Program-made: the position numbers and the translations under genes
Shown: one piece after another, positions 41,730 to 51,640 of the stretch
Layout: each line of letters begins with the position of its first letter
Numbering within the stretch: the first letter of the stretch is position 1
Source of the DNA: Nematopogon swammerdamellus
Taxonomy: Eukaryota; Arthropoda; Insecta; Lepidoptera; Adelidae
Reading direction: 5' to 3'
DNA: 64,000 nt
Assembly (NCBI GenBank): GCA_946902875.1
Contig: OX336340.1
Span: forward strand, 1,099,501-1,163,500
Notes under the pieces: generated by a model
Seen by the model: the letters and a program-made list of their open reading frames with translations, nothing else
The model's database searches: none
What the model was told of the DNA's origin: nothing

Positions 41730-42715
41730 AGATCCCGCATAAGGACCAGGGGTGCTGATACAATTTTACATACGACTCTCAAACATCCAAAGGTTGACTG
41801 GGAGAAATCCCTGTTAAGGGATAAGTCCGCCTTTGCCCCTCATGTACATTACTTATTGTCTGTTTATTTAAAATGTTTTTTTTTTATTGACAGCGCGACA
41901 TAGGGTGCCGAGCCACCCATAAGGTGTGTAACGACGCCCATGGACATTCGGTCGTATGCGGGGGTTGCGAATGCCATGCCGGCCTGACAGGTGCTCATTC
42001 ACGCCCCTCTTGAAGGACCAGAGACTGTACTTGGGGGGAAATATGTGGGCAGGGAGAGCGTTCCAGAGTTTACCGGTTCTGTAGAGGAATGATCTGCAGA
42101 ATCGATTGGTACGCATCCGCGGTAAGTCTAGCGTGTAGCGATGCAATCCCTGCCCAGTGCGCGTGGTGCGAAGGTGGAACGGGGACGCCGGGATCGCATT
42201 AAACAGCTCCTCCGAGCACTCCCCATGAAATAAGCGATAGAACACACTTAGGGAGCCGACATCCCTACGGTGTTGCAGTGGTTCAAGATCGCAGGACACT
42301 TCGGGGTCACCCACTACTCGCACGGCTCGACGCTGGATTGAGTCCAGAGGCGCAAGCTGGTATTTGGCAGAGCCATCCCACAGGTGCGAGCAGTACTCCA
42401 AGCAGGACCCGATCTGCGATTTATACAGAAGCAGCTTTTGGTCCGCCGTGAAGTACCGTCGCACATTATTGAGTACGCCCAACTTTTTAGAAGCCAGCTT
42501 GGCCTTCCCCTCGATATGGCGACGAAAGTTCAGGTCGTGCGACAGTTCGACTCCGAGGACCCCGAGGTGCTCGATTAATTTAAGCGACGTGCCTTGGAAT
42601 GAAGGAGCTGGTGTGAACGCCACTCTCTTCGCACTGAACGCGCAAACTTGTGTCTTGGAAGCGTTGAACTCGACCAAATTTCTGGAGCAATAAAGTATTT
42701 CTATCTATCTATCTA
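41730..42715 (+). mobile_element. Element X 3' UTR split by LINE-1
   Basis: 41760-41872 has CAAACATCCAAAGGTTGACT, GGGATAAGTCCGCCTTTGCC and TTTAAAATGTTTT. 42678-42715 resumes GGAGCAATAAAGTATTTCTA with (TATC)n. The minus-strand copy at 23842-23960 shows the two parts joined. Confidence 0.6.
41868..42683 (-). mobile_element. LINE-1 reverse-transcriptase C-terminal region, longest copy
   Basis: A 269-codon minus frame contains VEFNASKTQVCAFSAKR, LGVLGVELSHDLNFRRHIEG, SQIGSCLEYCSHLWDG, LDSIQRRAVRVVGDPEVSCD, FCRSFLYRTGKLWNALPAHI and FKRGVNEHLSGRHGIRNPRI. This is the region after the RT fingers and palm of Jockey-type elements; the catalytic YxDD part is upstream and missing. Other copies stop after the GRR codons (TAG); here that stop is TAC, so the frame reads on into the poly-A tail. 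It is a 5'-truncated insertion in element X and the reference for all LINE-1 ends listed. Confidence 0.8.
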
Positions 42716-43091
42716 CTTTCGAAAAAATACATAAATTTGGACTATCGCGTACTTATAAGCCGCGTCTCCTGCGTATGTTTTTTCAAAACATTACACAAGA
42801 AACATTACCTACACAAAAACATTTGTTTTCATACAAATGTGTATAGCCACGCCCCAATGTTTCGATGTTTCTGTGTAATGTTTCGAAAAAAACATTCGCA
42901 GGGGACCCGGCTTAACATGAGACATTTTCATGACAAAAATATGTTTTCAGCTGATGAATTTACGTAATATAATAACTGTATACCATGGAGAAAAAAATAC
43001 ATACCTAGAGGTTATTGCTAGCTCTGAAAACGAGTACATGTGGAGGCGGGGGGAGGCGTGACTTTGTATTTCACCAATCGTGTACCAGATC
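42716..43091. other. No gene; imperfect repeat of AAACATTACACAAGAAACAT type
   Basis: The motif AAACATT(A/G) recurs several times in both orientations between 42785 and 42895. No other feature. Confidence 0.35.
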
Positions 43092-43322
43092 GTAATCGTC
43101 TGCCGATCTTTCCTCTACAGAACCGGTAAACTCTGGAACGCTCTCCCTGCCCATATATTTCCTCCCAAGTATAGTCTCGGGTTATTCAAGATGGTCGTGA
43201 CTGGGTACCTGTCAGGCCGGCATGGCATTGGCAACCCCTGCATACGACCCAATGTCCATGGGCGTCGTTAGACACCTTACGGGTTGCTCGGCGCCGTAAG
43301 TCGAGCTTTCAATACAACAAAT
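43092..43322 (+). mobile_element. LINE-1 family 3' end
   Basis: It encodes FLYRTGKLWNALPAHIFPPK and ends HGRR-stop, then a 3' UTR with GAGCTTTCAATACAACAAAT. Confidence 0.7.
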
Positions 43323-43620
43323 TAAAAAAACCACCCTGTCGCGCACGACCACACGTACACACCGTGTTCCTGTTGGAGTTAGGTGCCGTGCCGGCGCTTC
43401 ATTTTCATGTCTGGGTGGGAACGAGACAAAGCTATGGATTGACGGCTCATTCGACACTTCTATGAGCGTGCACGAAGTTCCATCATCTGTGTCAACAGCA
43501 GAACACAAGAGCGGCGCAAAACACAAGCGAAGCGAAACAATGCCGGATGATTGTACGGAAAATTAAAAAAGTGTCGCGTGCACGTGCACACACAATACTC
43601 TATATTATACCTACTCTATA

Positions 43621-44108
43621 CAGGGTGTTTCACGATAGGGTTTCGTAACTTCAGGATTCGAAAGGGGTTCATAATTGAAGACGACAAGCTCTGAAACATT
43701 TTCCCAGATTCGGTCATCTTATAGTAGGCACTTCTTGATGAAAATAGTTTCATTGAAATTTGGTGGACGGTTAACGTCCGTCTTTACTAAATAAAAATAA
43801 AATGACTTACTTACATGCTTAACTAGTAGAATTGAACTGCGTGTAGGTAAATTTACAAACACTTACATTTGAATGACATCAAAAGAAAAAGGGGACTGGA
43901 CTAGGTCATTGCACTCCATAGACCTAGACAGCAGGCTGTTGCCAAATCTCCCCATACTCACTGTACATGAGTTTTTAATACAAGTTTCAATGTTTGTATG
44001 AAAAAAAAAATGTATGAAATTTCGATTGGAGTGATAAGGATTTGTTTCTTCTAATAATGAGTACTTTCTATTCCTGAAGTTTCTCAAGCCTATCCTGAAA
44101 CAGCCTGT
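43621..44108. mobile_element. MITE with ~45-bp imperfect TIRs and TA target (Tc1/mariner-like)
   Basis: The left end is CAGGGTGTTTCACGATAGGG ... AACTTCAGGATTCGAAAG. The right end reversed is CAGGCTGTTTCAGGATAGGC ... AACTTCAGGAATAGAAAG. Both ends are flanked by TA, as expected for Tc1/mariner-type integration. There is no transposase frame in the 488 bp. Confidence 0.7.
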
Positions 44109-44814
44109 ATTCAGTAGCAAGCCTTCTGGTTTATTCTACGTTAGGTAAATATATGTGACTACATGTTCATCTGAGCTTAGGTAGCAATGCGAGTGCGAGT
44201 GTCGTGTTGAATAATAAATAACTCAACAAACAAACAATTCAAATTATGGAAGAGTCATCAACGCGATGACCAGATGATGTCAAATTGATGGCCAATTGGA
44301 CCAGTTTAGACACAGGTGTACAAAATAAGTCAACACAACAAGGTATCCTTTCGCCCTACTGTATTTTCTTGTTTATCTAACTTCAAGTACCTGTTTCTTC
44401 TATAGATTGGTGCAGATAAGTAGCTTTTAAGAGACATTTAAACAAACTTCTCCTTTCCTTACCGAAGTAAATGCAATTTATATTACATAAGTACATATCT
44501 TTACTCTCCTTCTCTTACTCTCCTGTCATTCAGTTGATTGTGTTGCACAAAGGTACCACCGATTAATGTACATATAATATGTAAGTTTATTATATACATA
44601 TATATGCTTATTAAAGTATTTATGTAGTATTCGTACGTAGTTTATCACACATATTTCTTTAATCTAACACATTGTCACAAACTATTCTTGTTCGCCTGCA
44701 TGTACTTCTCCCACATCGCAAAGGTTAGTTAGAATAGAATGCCTCGCGGCATTAAGCTCGCCTGTTGTACCTAATTTTGATAAATTGGTGCTCAATAAAG
44801 AATATATACATGTC
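44109..44814. other. No supported gene
   Basis: AT-rich; a LINE 3' UTR-like phrase (AGAATGCCTCGCGGCATTAA) lies near 44733. Confidence 0.35.
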
Positions 44815-44950
44815 ATCGTCCCACCTGGCGGGTGGTCTTCCCACAATCCATTATCCTGTCCACGGCCGCCAGTGTAGGACACGGTTACTCTAACGGTCGT
44901 CCTCTCTTAGCTGACGTGCCCAGTCCACTGCCACTTGGAATTAGCCACCC
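44815..44950 (-). mobile_element. RTE-like LINE C-terminal fragment
   Basis: The minus strand encodes pieces such as KWQWTGHVS and a decayed PPGGTMT region, matching 27074-27481 over ~130 bp. Confidence 0.6.
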
Positions 44951-44964
44951 GGTGTCCATTATCA

Positions 44965-45338
44965 ACTGCTTGCCCCTTGCCCCTTACTAGGTGGTACGGT
45001 AGGCTCAAATTGTAGGTGACTGGGTTAGTGCCACTGTACTGAATGTAAGATTGCCATCTTATATCCAGCATAGCAGCCTCGGCTGTGTTCTCCTCTAGTC
45101 CAGTATAGCCAGCAATCCAAAGGGAAGTCTCCGATAGGGCACCTACTATCTCGGAGATGATGTTGACTGGTCGCAGCATGTGCTCAGTAGTTCAACCCAT
45201 AAAATAATAAATTTATACCTAGTTGAACTACTGGGACAAAAAAGTATCACTAGTTCAACGGTTGAACTAATCGGGTGTACTAGTGAGACTGACCCGTGCT
45301 TTGGCCCCAGCCACCCATACTGGATTACATAGAAAAAA
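44965..45338 (+). mobile_element. SINE-B with an internal 111-bp insertion
   Basis: Central domain (CTTACTAGGTGGTACGGTAG), body (CATAGCAGCCTCGGCTGTGT) and tail up to GCAGCATGTGCT, interrupted, then TTGGCCCCAGCCACCCATAC and A-rich end. The tRNA head is absent. Confidence 0.75.
45185..45295. mobile_element. Small fold-back insertion with GTGCT duplication
   Basis: The insert has four TAGTTCAAC/GTTGAACTA words and pairs with itself (CAGTAGTTCAAC with GTTGAACTACTG; CACTAGT with ACTAGTG). GTGCT at 45180-45184 and 45296-45300 is the likely 5-bp target duplication, since other SINE-B copies read GCATGTGCTTTGGCC. Confidence 0.6.
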
Positions 45339-45837
45339 AAAACACTTTGGTGCGTCAGCAGATCCAGCTACCGCAGTCACGCACAACATAAAAGTACCAA
45401 ATCCGCAGTAGGGAAGCAATCGGCAACATAATTAGCATAAGATGACAAACGGAACATTGACTCGTCAGCGAGATAACTTGAAATCTGAATGACAATGCGA
45501 CTCAGCGATCCGTTTATCTTCCAGCGCCCCTCTGTTCTCGGGCCCACGGGCGACTGTGAGTCATCACATTTGACGTCGGTTATCACTCTATCAGCGCACA
45601 ATGGAAACCGGTTCAGGCATAATCTGTGGTTCAGGTATTATAAAATAGGACCGGTACAATGGGGACGGTGGACGAATGAGGAACTGCTGTAAGCTGCGTT
45701 AACTCGTATTTAATTGCAGTTTCATTCGTATTCTTACTCACCAATTGAGATATGCTAACGCCACCGTGCACAATTTCAAATCAATGATCAGTTTGAATGA
45801 CGTGTGTAACATACGTATATGAGAAAGAAAATAGTTA
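45339..45837. other. No feature recognised
   Basis: Non-coding sequence of mixed composition. Confidence 0.35.
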
Positions 45838-46627
45838 AACTCGGTCTAAACAAGAAACTCGGTCAAATTCTACGGCTTGGTAGACAAGGTATGCACCAGG
45901 AACTCGGTCAAATTCTGCGGCTTGGTAGACAGACAAGGTTTTCACAAGGAACTCAGTCAAATTCTGCGGCTTGGTAGACAAGGTCTGCACCAGGAACTCG
46001 GTCAAATTCTGCGGCTTGGTAGACAGACAAGGTTTTCACAAGGAACTCAGTCAAATTCTACGGCTTGGTAGACAAGGTATGCACCAGGAACTCGGTCAAA
46101 TTCTGCGGCTTGGTAGACAGACAAGGTTTTCACAAGGAACTCAGTCAAATTCTGCGGCTTGGTAGACAAGGTCTGCACCAGGAACTCCGTCTCTGCGACT
46201 TGATAGACAAGGTCTGCACAGTCAAAATATGCGCTTGTTAGACAAATCGGTCAAATTCTGCGGCTTGGTAGACGAGGTCTGCACCAGGAACTCGGTATCG
46301 ACGGCTTGATAGACAAGCTCTGCACAAGGAACTCAGTCAAATTCTGCGGCTTGGTAGACAAGGTCTGCACCAGGAACTCCGTCTCTGCGACTTGATAGAC
46401 AAGGTCTGCACAGTCAAAATATGCGCTTGTTAGACAAGGTCTGCACCAGGAACTCGGTGTCTGCGGCTTGATAGACAAGGACTGCACAGTCAAATTATAA
46501 ACTTGGTAGATAAGGTCTACACCGGGAACTCGGTCTCTGCGGCTTGATAGACAAGGTCTGCACAGTAAAATTCTGCGCTTGGTAGACAAGGTCTGCACCA
46601 GGAACTCGGTCTCTGCGGCTTGATAGT
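45838..46627. repeat. Minisatellite, 45/49-bp alternating units
   Basis: Units contain GGTCAAATTCTGCGGCTTGG, TAGACAAGGTCTGCACCAGG and AACTC. A 45-bp form and a 49-bp form (TAGACAGACAAGGTTTTCAC) alternate to give a 94-bp higher-order period between 45877 and 46165. From 46180 the array is more irregular. The frames across it are repeat translations, not genes. Confidence 0.85.
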
Positions 46628-46805
46628 CCAATAGTCAAATGGCATAATATGTACCTTCTTAGATAAGTATATGCATCATAGAAGTACAGTACTTCGTTGT
46701 TTGTAGCATTCAGCAGTTGGTTGTAGTATTTAGTAAACGGCGAGTGATCGGCGCTGTCTTGGCTTGGACTCTTCGTCTAAGGGTCCGGGGCTCGTGGAAG
46801 AAGAA

Positions 46806-47723
46806 TGAGTTTATTCTGATGGAAAAATTTACGTGCGCACCTAAACCTGCTGTTTTGCCGCTCGGAAACTGTGTAAAACTGTAGGACCGTTCCCTTTTTT
46901 ATGGAATCTGACACGGTTGGTTACATCACCTATATAAAGCGCTCTATTATGCTATATAAAGCGCAAGTTCGCCCGGTGATGGGGTACAGTAGCCATCTGT
47001 GGGGTGGATGCCCTCTTTACTTATTGGCGTCCTTGGACTCTATCCAGCGCCGTGCTATCCGTCTAATTGGTGATCCCAAGCTCACGGAGAGACTTGAATC
47101 ATTGGGCCACAGGCGAACAATCGGTTCTCTTAGCCTGTTCTATAGGTACTACCATGGACGTTGCTCTGATGAATTGGCTTCTCTCATCCCTCCAGCCCCC
47201 ATCCGTCTCCGCCACACCCGCCGGACTTGCTCGGAACATCCATATGTTGTTGACACCCAACTACTAAGAACACATAGTTTTTCGAAATCTTTCCTGTGTC
47301 GAACGGCGAAAATATGGAACGGTCTTCCGGTGAGTGTGTTCCCCACCACCTATAACCTGGGAATCTTCAAAAGGCGTGTCAATAAATTAGACGACAACCT
47401 TTTTGTCCGCCTCATAGCCGGCATGGCGCCTCTCTGAGCGTGGTTTCGCGAGGAATGGTGTTATTGGCTGTGTCTGATCTTCCGTTGAAGTATTGGGCAC
47501 AGACACCCGCGCCGGCTGCCTATAAAAAAAAATCACCTACAACATCCGTGATGTCAGCCCACAACACCGGGTGAACTAGGTGCCATGTCAGTATTTACCT
47601 TCATTTACTGTCATTCCATGTCCCTTACTCCTTACAGTACAGGTGGTAAGTACGCAGATGAAATTGGCTGGTCTGAGCATGTACTCTGGCACTTCAGACT
47701 CAGCCGGCTTACAGAAAAAAAAA
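46806..47723. mobile_element. Three-level nest: SINE-B (+) holding SINE-A (-) holding LINE-2 (+)
   Basis: SINE-B linker and central start lie at 46806-46892 and a decayed SINE-B tail (TTGGCTGGTCTGAGCATGTA) at 47665-47723. Reverse SINE-A sequence lies at 46893-46932 and continues at 47532-47600 (CACCTACAACATCCGTGATG). LINE-2 fills 46933-47531. Order of insertion: SINE-B first, LINE-2 last. Confidence 0.65.
46933..47531 (+). mobile_element. LINE-2 reverse-transcriptase C-terminal region
   Basis: The frame encodes MLYKAQVRPVMGYSSHLWGG, LDSIQRRAIRLIGDP, RTIGSLSLFYRYYHGRCSDE, SKSFLCRTAKIWNGLPVSVF and ends after LIAGMAPL at 47437. The 3' UTR runs to GGCTGCCTATAAAAAAA. It has the same architecture as LINE-1 with a distinct sequence. 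ATCACCTA at 46925-46932 and 47532-47539 is an 8-bp target duplication. It is 5'-truncated, with an unbroken frame. Confidence 0.8.
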
Positions 47724-47749
47724 ATCCATGGACATTTATACTATACACC

Positions 47750-47944
47750 ACACGCCATATCCCGACAATCGGGGTAAGCAGAGTAGTCGGTGTTGTGCTA
47801 CAAGTATTCTGGTAAATTACAGCACAACACCGACCACCACGTTTAGCAAAGTATTCGGACAAGATAACTCAGATCAAGCGGCAAGTAAGGCATGAAGGCC
47901 CGCCTGCTGCATGACGCGGTGGCTATCCTGTCGCCCTTATGCGC
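47750..47944 (-). repeat. Repeat D, cut by the assembly gap
   Basis: CATATCCCGACAATCGGGGT, TACAGCACAACACCGACCAC and GGCATGAAGGCCCGCCTGCT match repeat D up to the first N. Confidence 0.6.
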
Positions 47945-48144
47945 NNNNNNNNNNNNNNNNNNNNNNNNNNNNNNNNNNNNNNNNNNNNNNNNNNNNNNNN
48001 NNNNNNNNNNNNNNNNNNNNNNNNNNNNNNNNNNNNNNNNNNNNNNNNNNNNNNNNNNNNNNNNNNNNNNNNNNNNNNNNNNNNNNNNNNNNNNNNNNNN
48101 NNNNNNNNNNNNNNNNNNNNNNNNNNNNNNNNNNNNNNNNNNNN
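47945..48144. other. Assembly gap, 200 N
   Basis: Exactly 200 N, a conventional filler length, so true size is unknown. The gap edge lies in tandem repeats, the likely cause. Confidence 0.95.
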
Positions 48145-48427
48145 CTTCGGCCTCGCCCTTAGTTACTTACTTTCTTGGAGAAGGTTTATCGTCTTCCTGA
48201 ACGCAGCTCGGCCTTCGGCCTCGCCCTTAGTTACTTACTTTCTTCGTGAAGGTTTATTGTCTTCCAGGATGCAGCTGGGCCTTCGGCCTCGCCGTTAGTT
48301 GCTTACTTTATTTGATAAGATTTATCGTTTACCTGAACGCAGCTCGGCCTTCGGCCTCGCCCTTAGTTACTTAGATTCTTCTTTGAAATACGAATTTCAC
48401 GCGAGCAAAGCCGCGGGCAACAGCTAG
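48145..48427 (+). mobile_element. Helitron-like 3' end with 68-bp tandem repeats
   Basis: CTTCGGCCTCGCCCTTAGTT recurs at 48145, 48213, 48281 and 48349 (exactly 68 bp apart). The block ends CGAGCAAAGCCGCGGGCAAC, AGCTAG, followed by T, as in Helitron 3' ends. The array probably extends into the gap. A decayed relative lies at 55900-56120. Confidence 0.7.
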
Positions 48428-48950
48428 TCTACAATATAAATAAATATAAAAGGTTAAAATATATATTTATAATTATGTTTAAACCCCCTAAAGACGGCGA
48501 ATTTTAAAAGAGGGGTTTTTTCCGATTTTTGCGACCCTAAATATTCACGTAGCCTTAAAACTCACGACACCAGTGCGGATTCGCACTCTCGCTTAAAATC
48601 GGGGACTATACTGAAGCGATCGAAAAGACATTTTCAATGTCAAAACTATTAATTTTATTTTCTTCGTAATTGAATAACCAGCTGGAGGGCGTACTATTGT
48701 ACTATTAGTAGTTAATTCGAGTTATTAGAGTTATTACGGACTGCTCACTACTACGGCGACGTTGAATAAACATTTCGAATATCACCCCTTGCCTATAATT
48801 TTCGCTGACATTACACGCAACCGCTTCGATTCTGAATAAGTCAGGACGAGAGCCGGAACAGCGGAACCTCACAGTGGGGGAAACCCCTAGTACCTAATTA
48901 TATACTATGCGGTTATTATTAGATGGGCCTATGTTTTATACTGTAGTTCA
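48428..48950. other. No feature recognised
   Basis: Non-coding, with AAACCCCCTAAAGACGGCG near 48480. Confidence 0.35.
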
Positions 48951-49102
48951 GAGGGCCTAGTCCGAGTTAACTTGACAGCTACGTAAACGTCAAATACCGA
49001 GCGAATTGAGTTTTTATGTATGGGAGCACAATACGCTCACCGCGGCGCCACTAGAGAGCTCCATATTACGTAAGCTGTCACGTAAACTCGGACTAGGCCC
49101 TC
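48951..49102. mobile_element. 152-bp MITE with ~36-bp TIRs
   Basis: Left GAGGGCCTAGTCCGAGTTAA then CTTGACAGCTACGTAA. Right, reversed, GAGGGCCTAGTCCGAGTTTA then CGTGACAGCTTACGTAA. The target duplication is not clear. Confidence 0.7.
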
Positions 49103-49249
49103 AGGTAGGCGTAAGTAGATATCATTATACGGTACGGACTAATAAATGAAGATTGAAATAAAGCACATACACACACACACACACACACCACACGCTGTGT
49201 GGGGCCGGTACTTTAAAAGGATAGCCCCACTGCATAGTTAAACCACACA

Positions 49250-49490
49250 AGTTAGCCGTCTTCATACAAACGCGCCGATTTCGCACTCACACAAGCGCGT
49301 GCCTGCGCACGCTGTCTGTACACAACCACTACATGCATTCTCACTGTCTCTCGCGCGTAGTCAGTGATGGTCGCCCCGCCCCCGCGCTCGGTGACGCACA
49401 CCACGTGACGGCCGCTGCCTGCCGCCGCGCCGCCTGCCGCTTCCCGATAGAAAGTATTATTATTCGAATTTATTTTATTGCACTAACATA
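49250..49490 (+). promoter_or_regulatory. GC-rich probable promoter/5' UTR of the THAP gene
   Basis: CpG-rich sequence (GCCCCGCCCCCGCGCTCGGT, CCGCCGCGCCGCCTGCCGC) contrasts with AT-rich flanks and ends 40 bp before the THAP ATG. TAGTCAGTGATGG near 49348 could hold an initiator (TCAGT). No TATA box is evident. Confidence 0.4.
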
Positions 49491-49585
49491 ATGGCTCCGC
49501 GTTTCTGCAGTGTGTACGGCTGCATGAATAGATCAGGCTCGAATCGCGAGTTAACATTATTCTCATTACCTGCTCCCATCGAAAG
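49491..49585 (+). CDS. THAP-domain protein, first coding exon
   Basis: ATG at 49491 encodes MAPRFCSVYGCMNRSGSNRE and then LTLFSLPAPIER, ending at AG|GTAAGTAAC, a consensus splice donor (intron from 49586; 31 codons plus 2 nt). The start matches the THAP zinc finger: C6-x4-C11 after a short N-terminus, an Asn after the second Cys, and an aromatic-x-(L/F)-P motif ~20 residues on. THAP domains bind DNA through a C2CH zinc site; the remaining Cys and His would be in the next exon, which I could not find. It could be a host transcription regulator or a domesticated or transposon-borne (P-element-like) THAP protein. Confidence 0.6.
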
Positions 49586-50169
49586 GTAAGTAACATAAAA
49601 AATATTATTAAAGTATGTAGTTAAATTATGTAAGTTATTAATACGAGTAGGTACTAAGCGAAGGAATTGACTTGAGACCTGGCTCATTAGTTATTAATAG
49701 CTAGGTACTAGCTGCAAAAAACCATTCGCGAACCCCGGTATCGGGCGCGGCCGCGCGGCGCACGCGAAGGCTGCGCCGCGCGCGGGCCCGCGGTTGTCGA
49801 CTTGTTCAGACTTGTTAGAGATACCACGCACAACGCAATTTCGCGCGGTTTTGTCTTCTTTATATGGCCACAGCTCCTACCGCGGACACTTTCATGACTG
49901 CTAGCGACCAACCAAGTTATTAAGTAATAATAAAACAAAATTAATAAATACATTTTAAAATTATTTATTTGATAATTTTTTTTATTAAGATTAATAATTA
50001 TATTAATCTATAATTCTAAATATATTTTCTATAATTTTTATAGTTATAAATTTTTTGCCCACTTATTAAGTCTCTTCATCGTCCGCGACTACGAAATGTT
50101 TGTCCAAAGACGGACGTGAGTTAAAGTTGAATTTTGACATTGCATTAATTTTTGGGAGGTTAAAGTTAA
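49586..50169 (+). other. Start of the THAP gene intron; second GC-rich patch
   Basis: 49735-49800 is a strongly GC-rich stretch (GGCGCGGCCGCGCGGCGCAC). The rest is AT-rich. No second THAP exon (with the expected Trp and C-x2-H) was recognised. Confidence 0.35.
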
Positions 50170-50440
50170 AAAAAAAATTTACCCGACTGCGCGAAGCAAA
50201 AATGAAGGGTTTATCTTTTTAGCAATTTATGTGTGTGTATGTTTGTTTTTACGTATGTTCCACCGTAGCGCCAGAACTAAGCAATCCGATTATTGAGTGG
50301 GGTATCGTTATCAAGGGCTCAAACATCAAAATAACATCGTTCACTGTCTATCGAAAATACAGCTTTCGAAAATATACCTTAACGCCAGTACATAATAAAT
50401 CTATGACAACTCATATATTCTGTTAGAGTAAAATTTTGGG
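50170..50440 (+). repeat. CCCGAC-type interspersed repeat
   Basis: ACCCGACTGCGCGAAGCAAA, AAGGGTTTATC, then GTTCCACCGTAGCGCCAGAA and GAGTGGGGTATC match the plan of 53776-54190. Non-coding. Confidence 0.5.
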
Positions 50441-50635
50441 AGCTGGCTCTTGGTCTATAATAAAAAATACATAAGTGTACATAATAATTTTAAAGAATAG
50501 CATTTCCACCATGATGGGCTCACTGCCTGTCAATTGTGTTAGTGTTGTGAGTTGTGACATCCCTGGAGGCTCGGCGCAGCGTAGGTAGTTATTTTAAAAA
50601 TGGCCTCCAGTTATCTTACTCGTCTTCTTTTACTA

Positions 50636-50926
50636 TGCCCACTGCATCTCTCCCCGTGTATGTCGTAAAAGGCGACTAAGGGATATGACTCCCTTCTTAT
50701 ATTACTATAGTTGGTAGGGTTTAACCCGCCCGGATTGGTACCACCACACTGAATGAAAGGTCGGTCGAAACGGCTATGTAAATAGTTTGTGTTTTCCGTC
50801 CAGTTCAGTGTAGCCGGCACGACCGAAAAGAAGCACTGACGTGGCACCAAGTTCACCCGGTGTTATGGGCTGACATCACGGTTGTTGTAGGTGATGTAGC
50901 CAACCGTGTCAGTTTCCATAAAAATA
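50636..50926 (+). mobile_element. SINE-C, slightly 5'-truncated
   Basis: It begins CCCACTGCATCTCTCCCCGT, then AGGCGACTAAGGGATATGAC, the central domain (GGTAGGGTTTAACCCGCCCG) and the body, and ends GTGTCAGTTTCCATAAAAA. Confidence 0.75.
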
Positions 50927-50927
50927 C

Positions 50928-51240
50928 GCTGTATCCAGACAATCGACCGGTGAGCAGAGTAATCGGTGTTGTGCTGCAAATACTCTGGGCAAATTACAGC
51001 ACAACACCAACGGCCACGTTTAGCAAATTATTCGAATAAGATTACTATCAAGCAGCAAATAAGGCGTGAAGACCCACATGCTGCGTGACTCGGTAGAAAG
51101 ACCATGCCAATGTGAGAGGGTGGCTAGCCTGTCGCCCTTTAGCACGGCATCATGTCCTTATCCAAATAGTCGCCTTTTACGACATGCACGGGAAGAGATG
51201 CTGTGGGGCTATTCTTTTTAAGTACCGGCCCCACAATTCG
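50928..51240 (-). repeat. Repeat D, near full length
   Basis: From CGCTGTATCCAGACAATCGA to GGGGCTATTCTTTTTAAGTA, CCGGCCCCAC; the same order as 3535-3845. Confidence 0.6.
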
Positions 51241-51344
51241 ATGCTTTCTTAGAAATATTCTTTCATTTACTAACGTATTGATTAAAACATTTAATATTTC
51301 TTCCTTTCTAACATTTTTCCTCCACAGAACTGGTAGTAATTTAA

Positions 51345-51640
51345 TTAACAATAGTACTTGCAGCACAACACCGATTATTCTGCTTATCCCGATTATCGGG
51401 ATACAGCGTGTGGTAAGTAAGTAAGAAAGCACGGCCGAAGGGAAGCACTGACATGGCACCTAGTTCACCCGGTGTTATGGGCTGACAGCACGGATGTTGT
51501 AGGTGATGTAGCCAACTGTGTCAGTTCCATAAAAAAAAACTGATAAACTCTGCAACGTTCCCCTGCTGCCCATAATCTTTCCTCCCAAGTACAGCCTCAG
51601 GTCCTTCAAGTGGGTTGTACATAGGCACTTGTCAGGCCAT
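51345..51640 (+). mobile_element. Repeat D end, SINE-A 3' fragment and LINE-1 end in series
   Basis: 51345-51420: TACTTGCAGCACAACACCGA to GGGATACAGCGTGTGGTAAG. 51430-51539: SINE-A body from CACGGCCGAAGGGAAGCACT to poly-A. 51540-51640: LINE-1 codons around NLSSQVQPQVLQ-type decayed frame with TTTCCTCCCAAGTACAGCCT. Confidence 0.55.

Noticed and set aside
45877..46631. Open frames of 64-126 codons
   Set aside because: They are translations of the 45/49-bp minisatellite with no unique sequence.
49708..49953. Arg-rich 81-codon minus frame over the GC-rich patch
   Set aside because: Composition follows the GC-rich DNA; it lies antisense in the THAP intron.
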